From assembly GCF_017497985.1 (NCBI RefSeq), contig NZ_JAGDFV010000003.1, forward strand, positions 62,001-126,000: a stretch of 64,000 nucleotides of DNA, written 5' to 3'. Shown here one piece after another: positions 7,675 to 15,452 of the stretch. Position numbers and translations under genes: made by a program. Each line of letters opens with the position of its first letter. Position 1 is the stretch's first letter. Source of the stretch: Meiothermus sp. CFH 77666. GTDB lineage: Bacteria > Deinococcota > Deinococci > Deinococcales > Thermaceae. The notes under the pieces were generated by a model. The model was given only the letters and a program-made list of their open reading frames with translations, was not told the origin of the DNA and searched no databases.

Positions 7675-9051
7675 TCAACCAACTGTTTGAACTTTCCCAA
7701 TTCCAAGTTGCTTGTTAATGAGATATTGCTGACCCACACCCAATAGCGTAAATAGGGTGTAGTACAAATTCACACCAGCCGGAAAACTAAAAAGGATAAA
7801 GGCAAAAACAAGATTAATGATAATGCCTTGTCGAATTGCATCCTTGTTCCCAGCAGCAGTGATTACTGTGGACGTGAAAATAACAAGTATGTAAAAAATG
7901 GGAAGAATATATAAGGGATCGGGGAGAGCTAGGTCGGGAACCCAGAGAAATCCTTGGCCGAACTCATATCCCGACATCAGCTTATACATCAAAAATAGTA
8001 TGGGCATTTGCAAGAGCAAGGGAAAGCAGCCGCCCAGGGGGTTGATTTTGTGCTCCTGGTAGAGCTTCATCATCTCCTCTTGCTGCTTCTCCTTGTTGTC
8101 TTTGTATTTTTCCTGGATTTTCTTCATCAGGGGCTGAATTTTTTGCATTTCAGCCATGCTTTTATATTGCTGATGCATCAAAGGCCAGAACAAAAGCCTG
8201 ATTAGAATAGTAATAAGCACAATCGCCAGCACCCAGCTTCCCCCGGCCAGCTTGTGGGCTTCCTCGAGCAGCCACAACAGCCCCAGCGAAACCTGGCCCC
8301 AGATGTTGGGCTGGAACACCCCCGGTAGCTGATAGAAGCCCTCTACACTGAGGCGCACCAGCTCGTTGGCCCCGCCGTACACCTTCAGCTTCAGGCCCCC
8401 TGCCGGAGCCTGTACCTCGGCAATGCCTGCCCCATTGAGCTGGGTCAGGCTGATGGGGGTGGGGTTTTGGGGCTTCAGGAACATGGCAAAGCCCGCACCT
8501 TTCTGGGTCTGCCAGCCCACATACACCGCCGGCCCCTGGCCTGCGTTGAGGGGCTGGTTGTTGCCCTGGCCCAGCCACTTGGTAATGGGGTTATCGGTGC
8601 CGCCAATGCCCGTCCAGACAAGCTTGCGGGGGGTGGGGCTTTGAATGTCTACATCTATCGTTAGGAAGCGCGGATGCACGGTGTAGATAAGCGTAGTTTC
8701 GCCGTCGCTATAGCGGGCTATAAAGTCAGCATCGGGATTGTTGGGCTCCTGGCGGCTGAACTCTTGGCTGGTAGGGGAGAAATCGGAGAGGGTTCCGGGC
8801 AGGGTCTGGCCCGCTCGAACCAGGTTGGGGGCGCGGTCGTAGTTGCCCTTAAAGTCGGTGGCGCGGGTCATTTTGATGTACCAACCCACAATCTGCCCTT
8901 GCTCGTTGAAGGCGATATCGGCCAGGTTGGTGACGGCCACCTTTTCGGGCTTGCCATCTTTGTTGACGTCCACATCGCGCCACTCGGGCGTGAGCGCAAA
9001 GGCGGGGGTGAGGGCGAACAAAGCCAAACTTGTCCAGAACCAGCGTTTCAT
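7675..9051 (-). CDS. yidC: Membrane protein insertase YidC
   Basis: 458 residues. It inserts membrane proteins in concert with or independently of SecYEG. There is an N-terminal signal/TM segment (MKRWFWTSLALFALTPAFA), a periplasmic P1-like domain to about residue 250, then the conserved 60KD_IMP domain. This has the first TM with its conserved Arg (VLAIVLITILIRLLFWPL), the cytoplasmic coiled-coil loop MQKIQPLMKKIQEKYKD, GGCFPLLLQMPILFLMYKL, and two further TM segments. The P1 domain is shorter than in E. coli (548 residues in total). It follows yidD closely in the rnpA-yidD-yidC arrangement. Confidence 0.95.
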   Translation of the reverse strand: MKRWFWTSLALFALTPAFALTPEWRDVDVNKDGKPEKVAVTNLADIAFNEQGQIVGWYIKMTRATDFKGNYDRAPNLVRAGQTLPGTLSDFSPTSQEFSRQEPNNPDADFIARYSDGETTLIYTVHPRFLTIDVDIQSPTPRKLVWTGIGGTDNPITKWLGQGNNQPLNAGQGPAVYVGWQTQKGAGFAMFLKPQNPTPISLTQLNGAGIAEVQAPAGGLKLKVYGGANELVRLSVEGFYQLPGVFQPNIWGQVSLGLLWLLEEAHKLAGGSWVLAIVLITILIRLLFWPLMHQQYKSMAEMQKIQPLMKKIQEKYKDNKEKQQEEMMKLYQEHKINPLGGCFPLLLQMPILFLMYKLMSGYEFGQGFLWVPDLALPDPLYILPIFYILVIFTSTVITAAGNKDAIRQGIIINLVFAFILFSFPAGVNLYYTLFTLLGVGQQYLINKQLGIGKVQTVG

Positions 9052-9064
9052 CCAGTAGCTCCTT

Positions 9065-9322
9065 TTATTTCAGCGAGTCCAGGGGGTTCCAGCGGACCCT
9101 GGGGCGTTCTTGGGGTACGTAATCCAGCCCGCCGGGGTGCAGGGGGTGGCACTTCAGAATGCGTTTGGTGCTCAGGTACAGACCCCAAAAAGGCCCGTGG
9201 CGTTCCAGGGCCTCCAGGGCATAGTGGCTGCAGGTGGGATAAAAGCGGCAGGTGGGGGGTTTCAGGGGTGAAATGTAGCGCCGGTAGAACCGTACGCTGC
9301 CCATCAGCAATCGATTCAACAT
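9065..9322 (-). CDS. yidD: Membrane protein insertion efficiency factor YidD
   Basis: 85 residues from the ATG at 9322. The diagnostic block RFYRRYISPLKPPTCRFYPT then CSHYALEALERHG with the conserved Cys residues and the HPGG motif identify YidD, a small inner-membrane-associated helper of YidC. A longer form from 9370 would overlap the rnpA stop as ATGA, suggesting coupling, but its extra 16 residues are not conserved in the family. It precedes yidC by 13 bases. Confidence 0.92.
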   Translation of the reverse strand: MLNRLLMGSVRFYRRYISPLKPPTCRFYPTCSHYALEALERHGPFWGLYLSTKRILKCHPLHPGGLDYVPQERPRVRWNPLDSLK

Positions 9323-9366
9323 CGCAGACCAACCTAGGTTTCCACAATAGGGCAAACCAACCCGTG

Positions 9367-9699
9367 TCATTGTACCAGCCCGCTCTTTTTCAGGGCATGG
9401 GTTAAGTCCTTGAGCAAGTCCCAGTAGGACGCACTCGCTGCTTCGGGCTGGGCCACCACCACCATCTCGCAGGGGGGAAGGTGCATTTTGCGTAAAATTT
9501 CGCGCAGGCGGCGGCGAATCTTGTTTCGCAAGGTGGCCTTTTTGGAAACCTTGTTGGATACCACAATGCCCACCCGCACCGGATTGTGGGCGGTAGGGCG
9601 CAGGGGAAACCAGCGCACCGTCAGGTATCGCCCACGCCCCGCTCGCCCTGCGCGGATGCGCTGAAAGGCTTTTTCTCCTTTGAGCGAAGAGAACGGCAT
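9367..9699 (-). CDS. rnpA: Ribonuclease P protein component
   Basis: 110 residues, a normal length for RnpA. The protein opens with FSSLKGEKAFQRIRAGRAGRGR and contains the signature RNKIRRRLREILRK (RNR motif), which binds the RNase P RNA and assists tRNA 5' maturation. The frame is closed upstream by an in-frame TAG at 9739-9741, so it cannot extend into rpmH. No good ribosome site precedes the ATG. An intrinsic terminator separates it from rpmH. Confidence 0.92.
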   Translation of the reverse strand: MPFSSLKGEKAFQRIRAGRAGRGRYLTVRWFPLRPTAHNPVRVGIVVSNKVSKKATLRNKIRRRLREILRKMHLPPCEMVVVAQPEAASASYWDLLKDLTHALKKSGLVQ

Positions 9700-9741
9700 G
9701 GGGATGCTCGAGGGGCTAGAGAAGAAGGGATGGTTTTTCTA

Positions 9742-9769
9742 ACCCCTGATCCCTTTCCCCTCATTCCCT
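9742..9769. repeat. Heptamer array between rpmH and rnpA
   Basis: Four consecutive 7-bp units ACCCCTG, ATCCCTT, TCCCCTC and ATTCCCT fill the spacer between the rpmH terminator and rnpA. Confidence 0.5.
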
Positions 9770-9774
9770 GGGGT

Positions 9775-9800
9775 AAAAAAACTCCCCAGACGTGGGGAGC
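9775..9800 (-). terminator. Intrinsic terminator of rpmH
   Basis: On the minus strand a CTCCCCA/TGGGGAG stem with a 4-base loop is followed by seven T residues. It lies 19 bases after the rpmH stop and would limit read-through into rnpA. Confidence 0.85.
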
Positions 9801-9818
9801 TGCGCGACCCTTCCAGAT

Positions 9819-9977
9819 CTAGCGGCTGAGTTGGGGCTCGCTGCTTACGGTCAACTTGACGCGGCCTTTGGCGCGGCGGCGAGCCAGCACCTTGCGGCCT
9901 CCGGCGGTCTTCATGCGGGCCCGGAAACCGTGGGTTTTGGCCCGCTTGCGCTTATTGGGTTGCCAAGTGCGTTTCAT
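9819..9977 (-). CDS. rpmH: 50S ribosomal protein L34
   Basis: 52 residues, highly basic: [20 protein letters not shown] then [19 protein letters not shown], the universal L34 sequence. The tail [12 protein letters not shown] is slightly longer than in E. coli. The ATG is preceded by GGAGGAAGCA. It starts the minus-strand block rpmH-rnpA-yidD-yidC and is divergent from the transport operon at 10.4 kb. Confidence 0.97.
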   Translation of the reverse strand: MKRTWQPNKRKRAKTHGFRARMKTAGGRKVLARRRAKGRVKLTVSSEPQLSR

Positions 9978-10289
9978 TGCTTCCTCCAAAACTGGCCAGG
10001 GTTATGAGACCCCCTGTTTTGCCAGAACAATTCTGCCGGGTCGAGCCAGGCAACCCTAAAAGTGTAGCACAACTGTACAGAGGCGGGAAGCGGGGTGCGG
10101 TTGGCCGTGTGAAGGAGGGTTCCGGTGAAGCCGCAGTGGAGATGGAAAACCCCGCGAAGCTCTACCCTCACTGCTACAGACAACCCAATCCTCAAGCCAG
10201 CCTGGGGATCCTCAGGGGCCTTAACAAAAAACGGACTTTTCCACAATACCTGCAATATGACGTTTTTTTGCAAATATTGCCGCAAAACG
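9978..10289. other. Divergent intergenic region upstream of rpmH and liv operon
   Basis: About 310 bases without a gene. It should hold the rpmH promoter on the minus strand; TACACT (plus 10061-10066 as AGTGTA) is a candidate -10 without a clear -35. An inverted repeat CAATAT/ATATTG near 10254-10280 lies just upstream of the liv promoter and could be an operator. A single DnaA-box-like TTTTCCACA occurs at about 10237. Confidence 0.4.
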
Positions 10290-10318
10290 TTGACATGTGA
10301 GGAGTGCCTCGCTATACT
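10290..10318 (+). promoter_or_regulatory. Sigma-70-type promoter of the liv operon
   Basis: Perfect TTGACA (10290-10295), a 17-base spacer and TATACT (10313-10318). It predicts a leader of roughly 95 bases before the GTG of livG. Confidence 0.8.
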
Positions 10319-10420
10319 CAGCCCCAACCAAACGCTCGTTTGTTAGTATCCAGGACTGACGCAAGCAACGACATTGCTTTTCAGATAAGCTTGAGGCAGA
10401 CCATAACTAAAGGAGGCCCG

Positions 10421-11188
10421 GTGCAGCTTAAGGTAGAAAAGGTGACGCTCAGCTTTGGTGGCGTGAAAGCGCTCAGTGAGGTTTCCCTCGAGGTAGCTAA
10501 TGGCGAACTGGTCTCGGTGATTGGCCCCAACGGCGCTGGCAAGACCAGTTTGTTGAACTGTATATCAGGCTTCTATCACCCCAGTTCGGGCCGGATTACC
10601 TTCGAGGGCCACGACCTGACCCACGCCTCGCCGCACCAGGTCACCCAGTACGGAATTGCCCGCGCCTTCCAGAACATCGAACTCTTCACGGGGATGTCGG
10701 TGCTGGAAAACCTCCTGATGGCCCGCCACACCTTCGGGCACTACAACCTGCTGGATAACATCCTGATCTACGGGCGGGCCATGCGGGTGGGGGTGGAGAA
10801 CCGCCGCTTCTGCGAGGAGATTATAGACTTCATGGAGCTCGAGCCCTACCGCAAAACCCTGGTGGGTAACCTGCCCTACGGTGTGCGCAAACGGGTCGAG
10901 GTCGCCCGGGCGCTGGCCCTCTCGCCCAAACTGCTGCTCCTCGATGAGCCCATGGCCGGTATGACCCTGGAAGAAAAGGAAGACATGGTGCGCTTCATCC
11001 TGGATATTCGGGCCGAACGCGGCACCACGATTATCCTCATCGAGCACGACCTGGGGGTGGTGATGGACATCTCCGACCGGGTGTACGTGCTCGACTTTGG
11101 CCAGGTAATCGCCTCCGGCTTGCCCGAGGAGGTTAGCCAGAACCCTCGAGTGCAGGAAGCCTATGTGGGGGTGGATCATGCAGCCTAG
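10421..11188 (+). CDS. livG: LIV-type ABC transporter ATP-binding protein
   Basis: 255 residues. GTG 10421 follows a strong AAGGAGG, and the family N-terminus LKVEKVTLSFGGVKALSEV begins right there; the frame upstream of it lies in the 5' leader. Walker A GPNGAGKTSLLN, the LivG-type signature LPYGVRKRVEVARAL, Walker B LLLLDEPMAGM and the switch His in IEHDLGVVMD are all present. It supplies one of the two ATPases of a hydrophobic amino-acid-type (HAAT) importer with the products of the livH, livM, livK and livF genes downstream. Confidence 0.92.
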   Translation: MQLKVEKVTLSFGGVKALSEVSLEVANGELVSVIGPNGAGKTSLLNCISGFYHPSSGRITFEGHDLTHASPHQVTQYGIARAFQNIELFTGMSVLENLLMARHTFGHYNLLDNILIYGRAMRVGVENRRFCEEIIDFMELEPYRKTLVGNLPYGVRKRVEVARALALSPKLLLLDEPMAGMTLEEKEDMVRFILDIRAERGTTIILIEHDLGVVMDISDRVYVLDFGQVIASGLPEEVSQNPRVQEAYVGVDHAA

Positions 11189-11236
11189 ATGGTTTCAGGC
11201 CTTCGGTCTCGGAGCTAAAAATACCTCTGGCATGGA

Positions 11237-11264
11237 ACCTGCGACCTGTGACGTGTGGCCTCTT
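11237..11264. repeat. Heptamer array between livG and the CoA-ligase gene
   Basis: Units ACCTGCG, ACCTGTG, ACGTGTG and GCCTCTT run directly up to the ribosome site of the next gene. Confidence 0.45.
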
Positions 11265-11278
11265 TGGGGAGGTTGCCC

Positions 11279-13225
11279 ATGATGCCCTCCGGCTACGAAC
11301 TCAAAAAATACACCCTCCCGCAGGTTCTCCAGATGCGGGCCAGAGAAACCCCGCGCCGGGTGGCCATCCGCGAAAAAGACTATGGCATCTGGAACGAGAT
11401 TACCTACGCCGACTACTACCGGCACGTAACCCACTTCGCCGCAGGTCTTCTGGCGTTGGGCTTCGAAAAGGGCGAGCGCCTTGCAGTGATTGCGGACAAC
11501 ATTCCTGAGTGGCTCTATGCAGAGCTGGCCGCGCAGTCCCTTGGAGGTATATCGGTGGGGGTCTACCAGTCCTCGCTGCCCCCCGAGATTGCCTACGTGC
11601 TCTCCTATACCGGGGCCGCTTTTGTAGTCGCCGAAGACCAGGAGCAGGTGGACAAACTTCTGGAGATCCGCAGCGAAATTCCCAGCGTTCGCAAGGTTAT
11701 CTACGAAGACCCCAAGGGTATGCGGGCCTACCGCGACGACCCCTGGATTATCGGCTTCGAGGAGGTGGAGCGGCTTGGCGAGGAGTATCTGCGCCAGCAT
11801 CCGCAGGCGGTAGAAGAGCGCATCGCCCAGGGGCACGCTGAGGATGTCTGCCACCTGTCGCTGACCTCCGGCACCACCGGCAGGCCCAAGGCCGCTATGC
11901 TGCGCCACCGGAATCTGCTGCACATGGGGGTGGCCCTGCAGGAAATAGACCCCCTCGAGCCCACCGACGACTACCTCTCCTTCCTGCCCTTCGCCTGGAT
12001 TGGCGAACAGATGATGTCGGTGGGGATGGCCCTGGCAGGGGGTTTTGCCGTCAACATGCCCGAGTCGGTGGAAACCGCCATGAGCGACCTCAAGGAGATC
12101 GGGCCCCATGTGATGTTCAGTCCCCCCAGGGTTTGGGAAGGCACCCAGAGCCAGATTTGGGTGCGCATCTCCGAGACCTATGCCTTCAACCGCTGGGTGT
12201 ACAACCAGATGCTGAAAATTGGTTATCGTGCGGCCGACTACCGCATGCATGGCAAGCCCATGCCGCTGGGTCTGCGGCTCGCCTACTGGTTCGCCGACCA
12301 GATTATGTTCAAGCCACTGCGCGACCAGCTGGGCTTTTTGCGTCTGCGTCGGGCCTATACCGGTGGGGCGGCGCTGGGGCCGGATGTCTTCCGCTTCTAT
12401 CACGCCATTGGGGTCAACCTCAAGCAAATCTACGGCCAGACCGAGATTATCGGGATTGCCTTTGTACACCGCGACGGCGACGTGCGGGCCGATACGGTAG
12501 GGGTGCCGATTCCCGGTGGCGAGGTCAAAATTAGCGAACGGGGCGAAATCCTCTGTCGCTCGGATGCTGTGGTGGCGGGCTACTGGCAGAACCCCGAGGC
12601 CACCGCCGAGACCTTCGCGGATGGTTGGCTGCATACGGGCGACGCCGGCTACCTGACACCCGAGGGACACCTGGTGGTGATTGACCGGGTCTCGGATGTG
12701 ATGCACACCAGCACCCAGCAGATGTTCAGCCCCCAGTTTATCGAGAACAAACTCAAGTTTAGCCCCTACATCAAAGAGGCCGTGGTGTTTGGCGACCAGA
12801 AGCCCTACCTGACGGCCTTTATCAATGTAGACCCGCAGACCGTGGGCAAATGGGCCGAGGACAACCGGATTGCCTACACCACCTATATTGACCTCTCGCA
12901 AAAACCCCAGGTGGCCGACCTGATTCGCAAGGAGGTCAAGGCAGTCAACGACGGACTCCCCGAACACCTGCGGATCAAGCGCTTCGTGCTCCTGTACAAG
13001 CTGCTCGATGCCGACGATGATGAGCTGACCCGCACCGGTAAGGTTCGTCGCAAATTCATTATGCAGCGCTACCAACCGCTTGTGGACGCGCTCTACAGCC
13101 AAACCAGCAAGGTGCAGGTAGAGACCGAGTTCAAATACCAGGACGGCACGGTGCAGAAGGTTTCTACCGAGGTCAGTGTGCTCGAGGCCGAGGGTAGCAG
13201 GGAACTTGTAGGTGTAGGAGGGTGA
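11279..13225 (+). CDS. AMP-dependent (long-chain) acyl-CoA synthetase
   Basis: 648 residues from ATG 11279, preceded by GGGGAGGTT. Adenylate-forming signatures are clear: LTSGTTGRPKAAMLRHRNLL (P-loop), YGQTEIIG, GWLHTGDAGYL and the catalytic Lys in RTGKVRRKFI. The protein activates a carboxylic acid to acyl-AMP and then acyl-CoA. Length and the interior LPFAWIGEQMMSV region fit the long-chain FadD/Faa-like branch rather than acetate-CoA ligase. It sits between the ATPase and permease genes of the LIV-type importer and is only 3 bases from livH, so uptake and CoA activation of the same acid is a plausible coupling. Confidence 0.88.
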   Translation: MMPSGYELKKYTLPQVLQMRARETPRRVAIREKDYGIWNEITYADYYRHVTHFAAGLLALGFEKGERLAVIADNIPEWLYAELAAQSLGGISVGVYQSSLPPEIAYVLSYTGAAFVVAEDQEQVDKLLEIRSEIPSVRKVIYEDPKGMRAYRDDPWIIGFEEVERLGEEYLRQHPQAVEERIAQGHAEDVCHLSLTSGTTGRPKAAMLRHRNLLHMGVALQEIDPLEPTDDYLSFLPFAWIGEQMMSVGMALAGGFAVNMPESVETAMSDLKEIGPHVMFSPPRVWEGTQSQIWVRISETYAFNRWVYNQMLKIGYRAADYRMHGKPMPLGLRLAYWFADQIMFKPLRDQLGFLRLRRAYTGGAALGPDVFRFYHAIGVNLKQIYGQTEIIGIAFVHRDGDVRADTVGVPIPGGEVKISERGEILCRSDAVVAGYWQNPEATAETFADGWLHTGDAGYLTPEGHLVVIDRVSDVMHTSTQQMFSPQFIENKLKFSPYIKEAVVFGDQKPYLTAFINVDPQTVGKWAEDNRIAYTTYIDLSQKPQVADLIRKEVKAVNDGLPEHLRIKRFVLLYKLLDADDDELTRTGKVRRKFIMQRYQPLVDALYSQTSKVQVETEFKYQDGTVQKVSTEVSVLEAEGSRELVGVGG

Positions 13226-13228
13226 GCC

Positions 13229-14137
13229 TTGATTGACTTTGTGCAGAACCTCATCTCCGGGATTGCAGTGGGCTGTATCTATGCCCTGGCCGCGCTGGGG
13301 TTTGTGCTGGTCTACAAATCCAGCCGGGTGATCAATTTTTCCAACGGGCAGTTTATCGCCATCGGGGCTTTTCTGGCCTATGCGCTGGCGGTATGGGTCA
13401 AGCTGCCGGTCTTGCTGGCGGCCCTGCTGGCCATGCTGCTCACGGCCGGGCTGGGCTTTCTGGTAGAGCGAATTTTTTTACGCAGGATGGTGGGGCAGCC
13501 GATTATCTCGGTGATCATGGTGACCATCGGGCTGGCCAGTGTGTTAGATGGCCTGATGTACCTGACCCCCTTTGGCTCGGGCAATTTTACCTTTCCGCAG
13601 TTTTTGCCGCAGGGGGGCCTTAACCTGGGGGGCATCAGCGTTTCGTACCCGCAGCTCCTGGCGATTGGCTTTACCGCCGTCTTCCTGCTGCTGTTTGGCT
13701 GGTTCTTCCAGCGCTCAGTGCTGGGGGTTTCCATGCGGGCCGTGGCCGACGACCAGATGGCCTCTATGAGTGTGGGGGTCTCGGTGCAGCGGGTGTTTGC
13801 GTTGGCCTGGGCCGTGGCGGGCCTGACGGCAGCAGCTGCCGGCATCGTGGTGGGGGCGGTCTCGGGGCTGAACCAGGACGGCCTGATTGCCATTGGGCTG
13901 GCGGTCTTCCCGGCGGTAATTCTGGGTGGGCTGGACTCCGTGCCAGGGGCGGTGGTCGGAGGTATCATTATCGGCATCCTGCAATCTTTTTCCACGGCTT
14001 ACCTGGATGGCCTGTTCAGCCAGATTGGTCTGGTGGGGGGTGGCTCGCAGTACGTGATGCCTTTTGTGGTGCTCTTGGTCATGCTGTGGTTCAAGCCACA
14101 CGGGTTGTTTGGCACCGAGGAGATCGAGCGGGTATGA
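13229..14137 (+). CDS. livH: LIV-type ABC transporter permease LivH
   Basis: 302 residues with about eight hydrophobic segments. TTG 13229 is chosen because GGAGGGTGAGCC precedes it and the protein begins with the family sequence MIDFVQNLISGIAVGCIYAL. INFSNGQFIAIGAF and the C-terminal GGLDSVPGAVVGGIIIGI blocks are typical of LivH. It forms the inner-membrane channel with LivM. Confidence 0.92.
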   Translation: MIDFVQNLISGIAVGCIYALAALGFVLVYKSSRVINFSNGQFIAIGAFLAYALAVWVKLPVLLAALLAMLLTAGLGFLVERIFLRRMVGQPIISVIMVTIGLASVLDGLMYLTPFGSGNFTFPQFLPQGGLNLGGISVSYPQLLAIGFTAVFLLLFGWFFQRSVLGVSMRAVADDQMASMSVGVSVQRVFALAWAVAGLTAAAAGIVVGAVSGLNQDGLIAIGLAVFPAVILGGLDSVPGAVVGGIIIGILQSFSTAYLDGLFSQIGLVGGGSQYVMPFVVLLVMLWFKPHGLFGTEEIERV

Positions 14138-14156
14138 CGCTGAACACTGGACTATT

Positions 14157-14241
14157 GCTGAAAGCTGAAAGCCGAAAGCCGAAGGCTAAAGGAAAGGTCG
14201 GTTCTGGTTTGCAGCCCTTAGCCTTCAGCTCTCAGCCCGCC
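14157..14241. repeat. Heptamer array, two inverted halves
   Basis: Units GCTGAAA, GCTGAAA, GCCGAAA, GCCGAAG and GCTAAAG (14157-14191) are followed, after a short spacer, by the same unit type on the other strand (about 14215-14239). The halves could pair into a long hairpin between livH and livM, ending at the livM ribosome site. Confidence 0.6.
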
Positions 14242-14251
14242 GGAGGTGCCC

Positions 14252-15328
14252 ATGCGTAACCCCTGGGCCCAGACCGGCAACTACCGCACGTCCTATGTGC
14301 AAGACACCACCATCTTTGCCAACTACCGCGAGATTCTCTCGGTGGTGTTGCTGCTGGTGGCCCTGTGCATCCTGCCGATGTTTTTAGAGCGCTCGCAGGT
14401 GCTGGTGCTTAACTTCATCCTGATTTACGCCATTGCGGTTTTGGGGCTCAACATCACCACCGGCTATGCTGGGCTCATTAGCGTGGGCCAAGCCGCATTC
14501 ATGGGAGTCGGGGCCTATACCGTGGCCCTGAGCGCGCCCAACCTGCCCTTCTGGCTGACTATTCCCCTGGGGGGCCTCACGGCGGCCATTATCGGCTTTA
14601 TCGTGGGGATTCCCAGCCTCCGGGTCAAGCACCTCTACCTGGCCCTGGCCACGCTGGCCTTCCAGGAGATTTTTGTATGGGTGGTAGGGCGCAGCCCGGC
14701 GCTGGCCCAGGGGGCTGCGATTCCGGTGGAGATGCGCAACTTCCTGGGCCTGGAAATCGGCTTCCGCAACCACAACTACTTCTGGTACTACGTCATTTTG
14801 TTCGTGCTGGTGCTGATGGTGATGGCCTGGCGTAACCTGTTGCGGGGCAAATATGGCCGCGCCCTCATTGCCGTCCGTGACAACGACCGCGCCGCCGATG
14901 CAATGGGGATGGATCCGGGACGTACCAAGCTCTTCGCTTTTGCCCTGGGTGCTTTTTATGGGGGCATTGCCGGTGGTTTGCTGGCCTATATGCAGCGGGC
15001 CGTGGTGGTGGAGGAGTTCACCCTGGGCCGCTCGGTGGCGCTTTTGGCCATGGCCATTGTGGGTGGGCTGGGCACGGTGGTGGGTAGCCTGCTGGGCCCG
15101 GCCTTTATCGAGTTTTTGCGGCTCTACATGGAACGGCTCTCGGAGTGGATGAAGTCCAATGCCTTCATTCAGAGCATTACCCCGGCGGGCGTGGATGTGG
15201 CCTCGGCCTTGTTGCCCCTTTCCTTTGGCCTGGTAATTGTGCTGTTCCTGGTCTTCGAGCCCAGGGGGCTATACAACTGGTGGCGGCTCTTGCGAAGTTA
15301 TTTCCGAACGTGGCCGTTTAAGTATTAG
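14252..15328 (+). CDS. livM: LIV-type ABC transporter permease LivM
   Basis: 358 residues from ATG 14252, with CGGAGG ideally spaced upstream. LivM hallmarks are LNITTGYAGLISVGQAAFMG, the long hydrophobic segments, and the cytoplasmic RGKYGRALIAVRDNDRAADA block that contacts the ATPase. The C-terminal extension carries two further hydrophobic stretches. Partner of LivH in the same operon. Confidence 0.92.
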   Translation: MRNPWAQTGNYRTSYVQDTTIFANYREILSVVLLLVALCILPMFLERSQVLVLNFILIYAIAVLGLNITTGYAGLISVGQAAFMGVGAYTVALSAPNLPFWLTIPLGGLTAAIIGFIVGIPSLRVKHLYLALATLAFQEIFVWVVGRSPALAQGAAIPVEMRNFLGLEIGFRNHNYFWYYVILFVLVLMVMAWRNLLRGKYGRALIAVRDNDRAADAMGMDPGRTKLFAFALGAFYGGIAGGLLAYMQRAVVVEEFTLGRSVALLAMAIVGGLGTVVGSLLGPAFIEFLRLYMERLSEWMKSNAFIQSITPAGVDVASALLPLSFGLVIVLFLVFEPRGLYNWWRLLRSYFRTWPFKY

Positions 15329-15452
15329 GTAGATAGCCAACAGATCATCCAAACTATAGGCTATTAGCCATCAGCAATCAGCAACCCAGGCAACATCGCG
15401 TGATGCGCGTTGCAATCAGAAAGAGAAGCTTTTTGAACGAACAGGAGGAGCC
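15329..15452. repeat. Heptamer array between livM and livK
   Basis: Units such as GGCTATT, AGCCATC, AGCAATC and AGCAACC run from about 15350 to 15390 between the permease and binding-protein genes. The remainder up to the GGAGGAG site of livK shows nothing else. Confidence 0.45.

Noticed and set aside
10237-10245. DnaA-box-like TTTTCCACA and possible replication origin near rpmH
   Set aside because: Only isolated matches, no AT-rich unwinding region, no dnaA/dnaN; the other side of rpmH is a transport operon.
11195-13102. 635-codon open frame antisense to the acyl-CoA synthetase
   Set aside because: Long antisense frames are common opposite GC-rich genes with G/C third positions; its translation is low complexity (His/Gly/Val/Leu-rich) with no family motif, while the sense strand has all adenylate-forming motifs.
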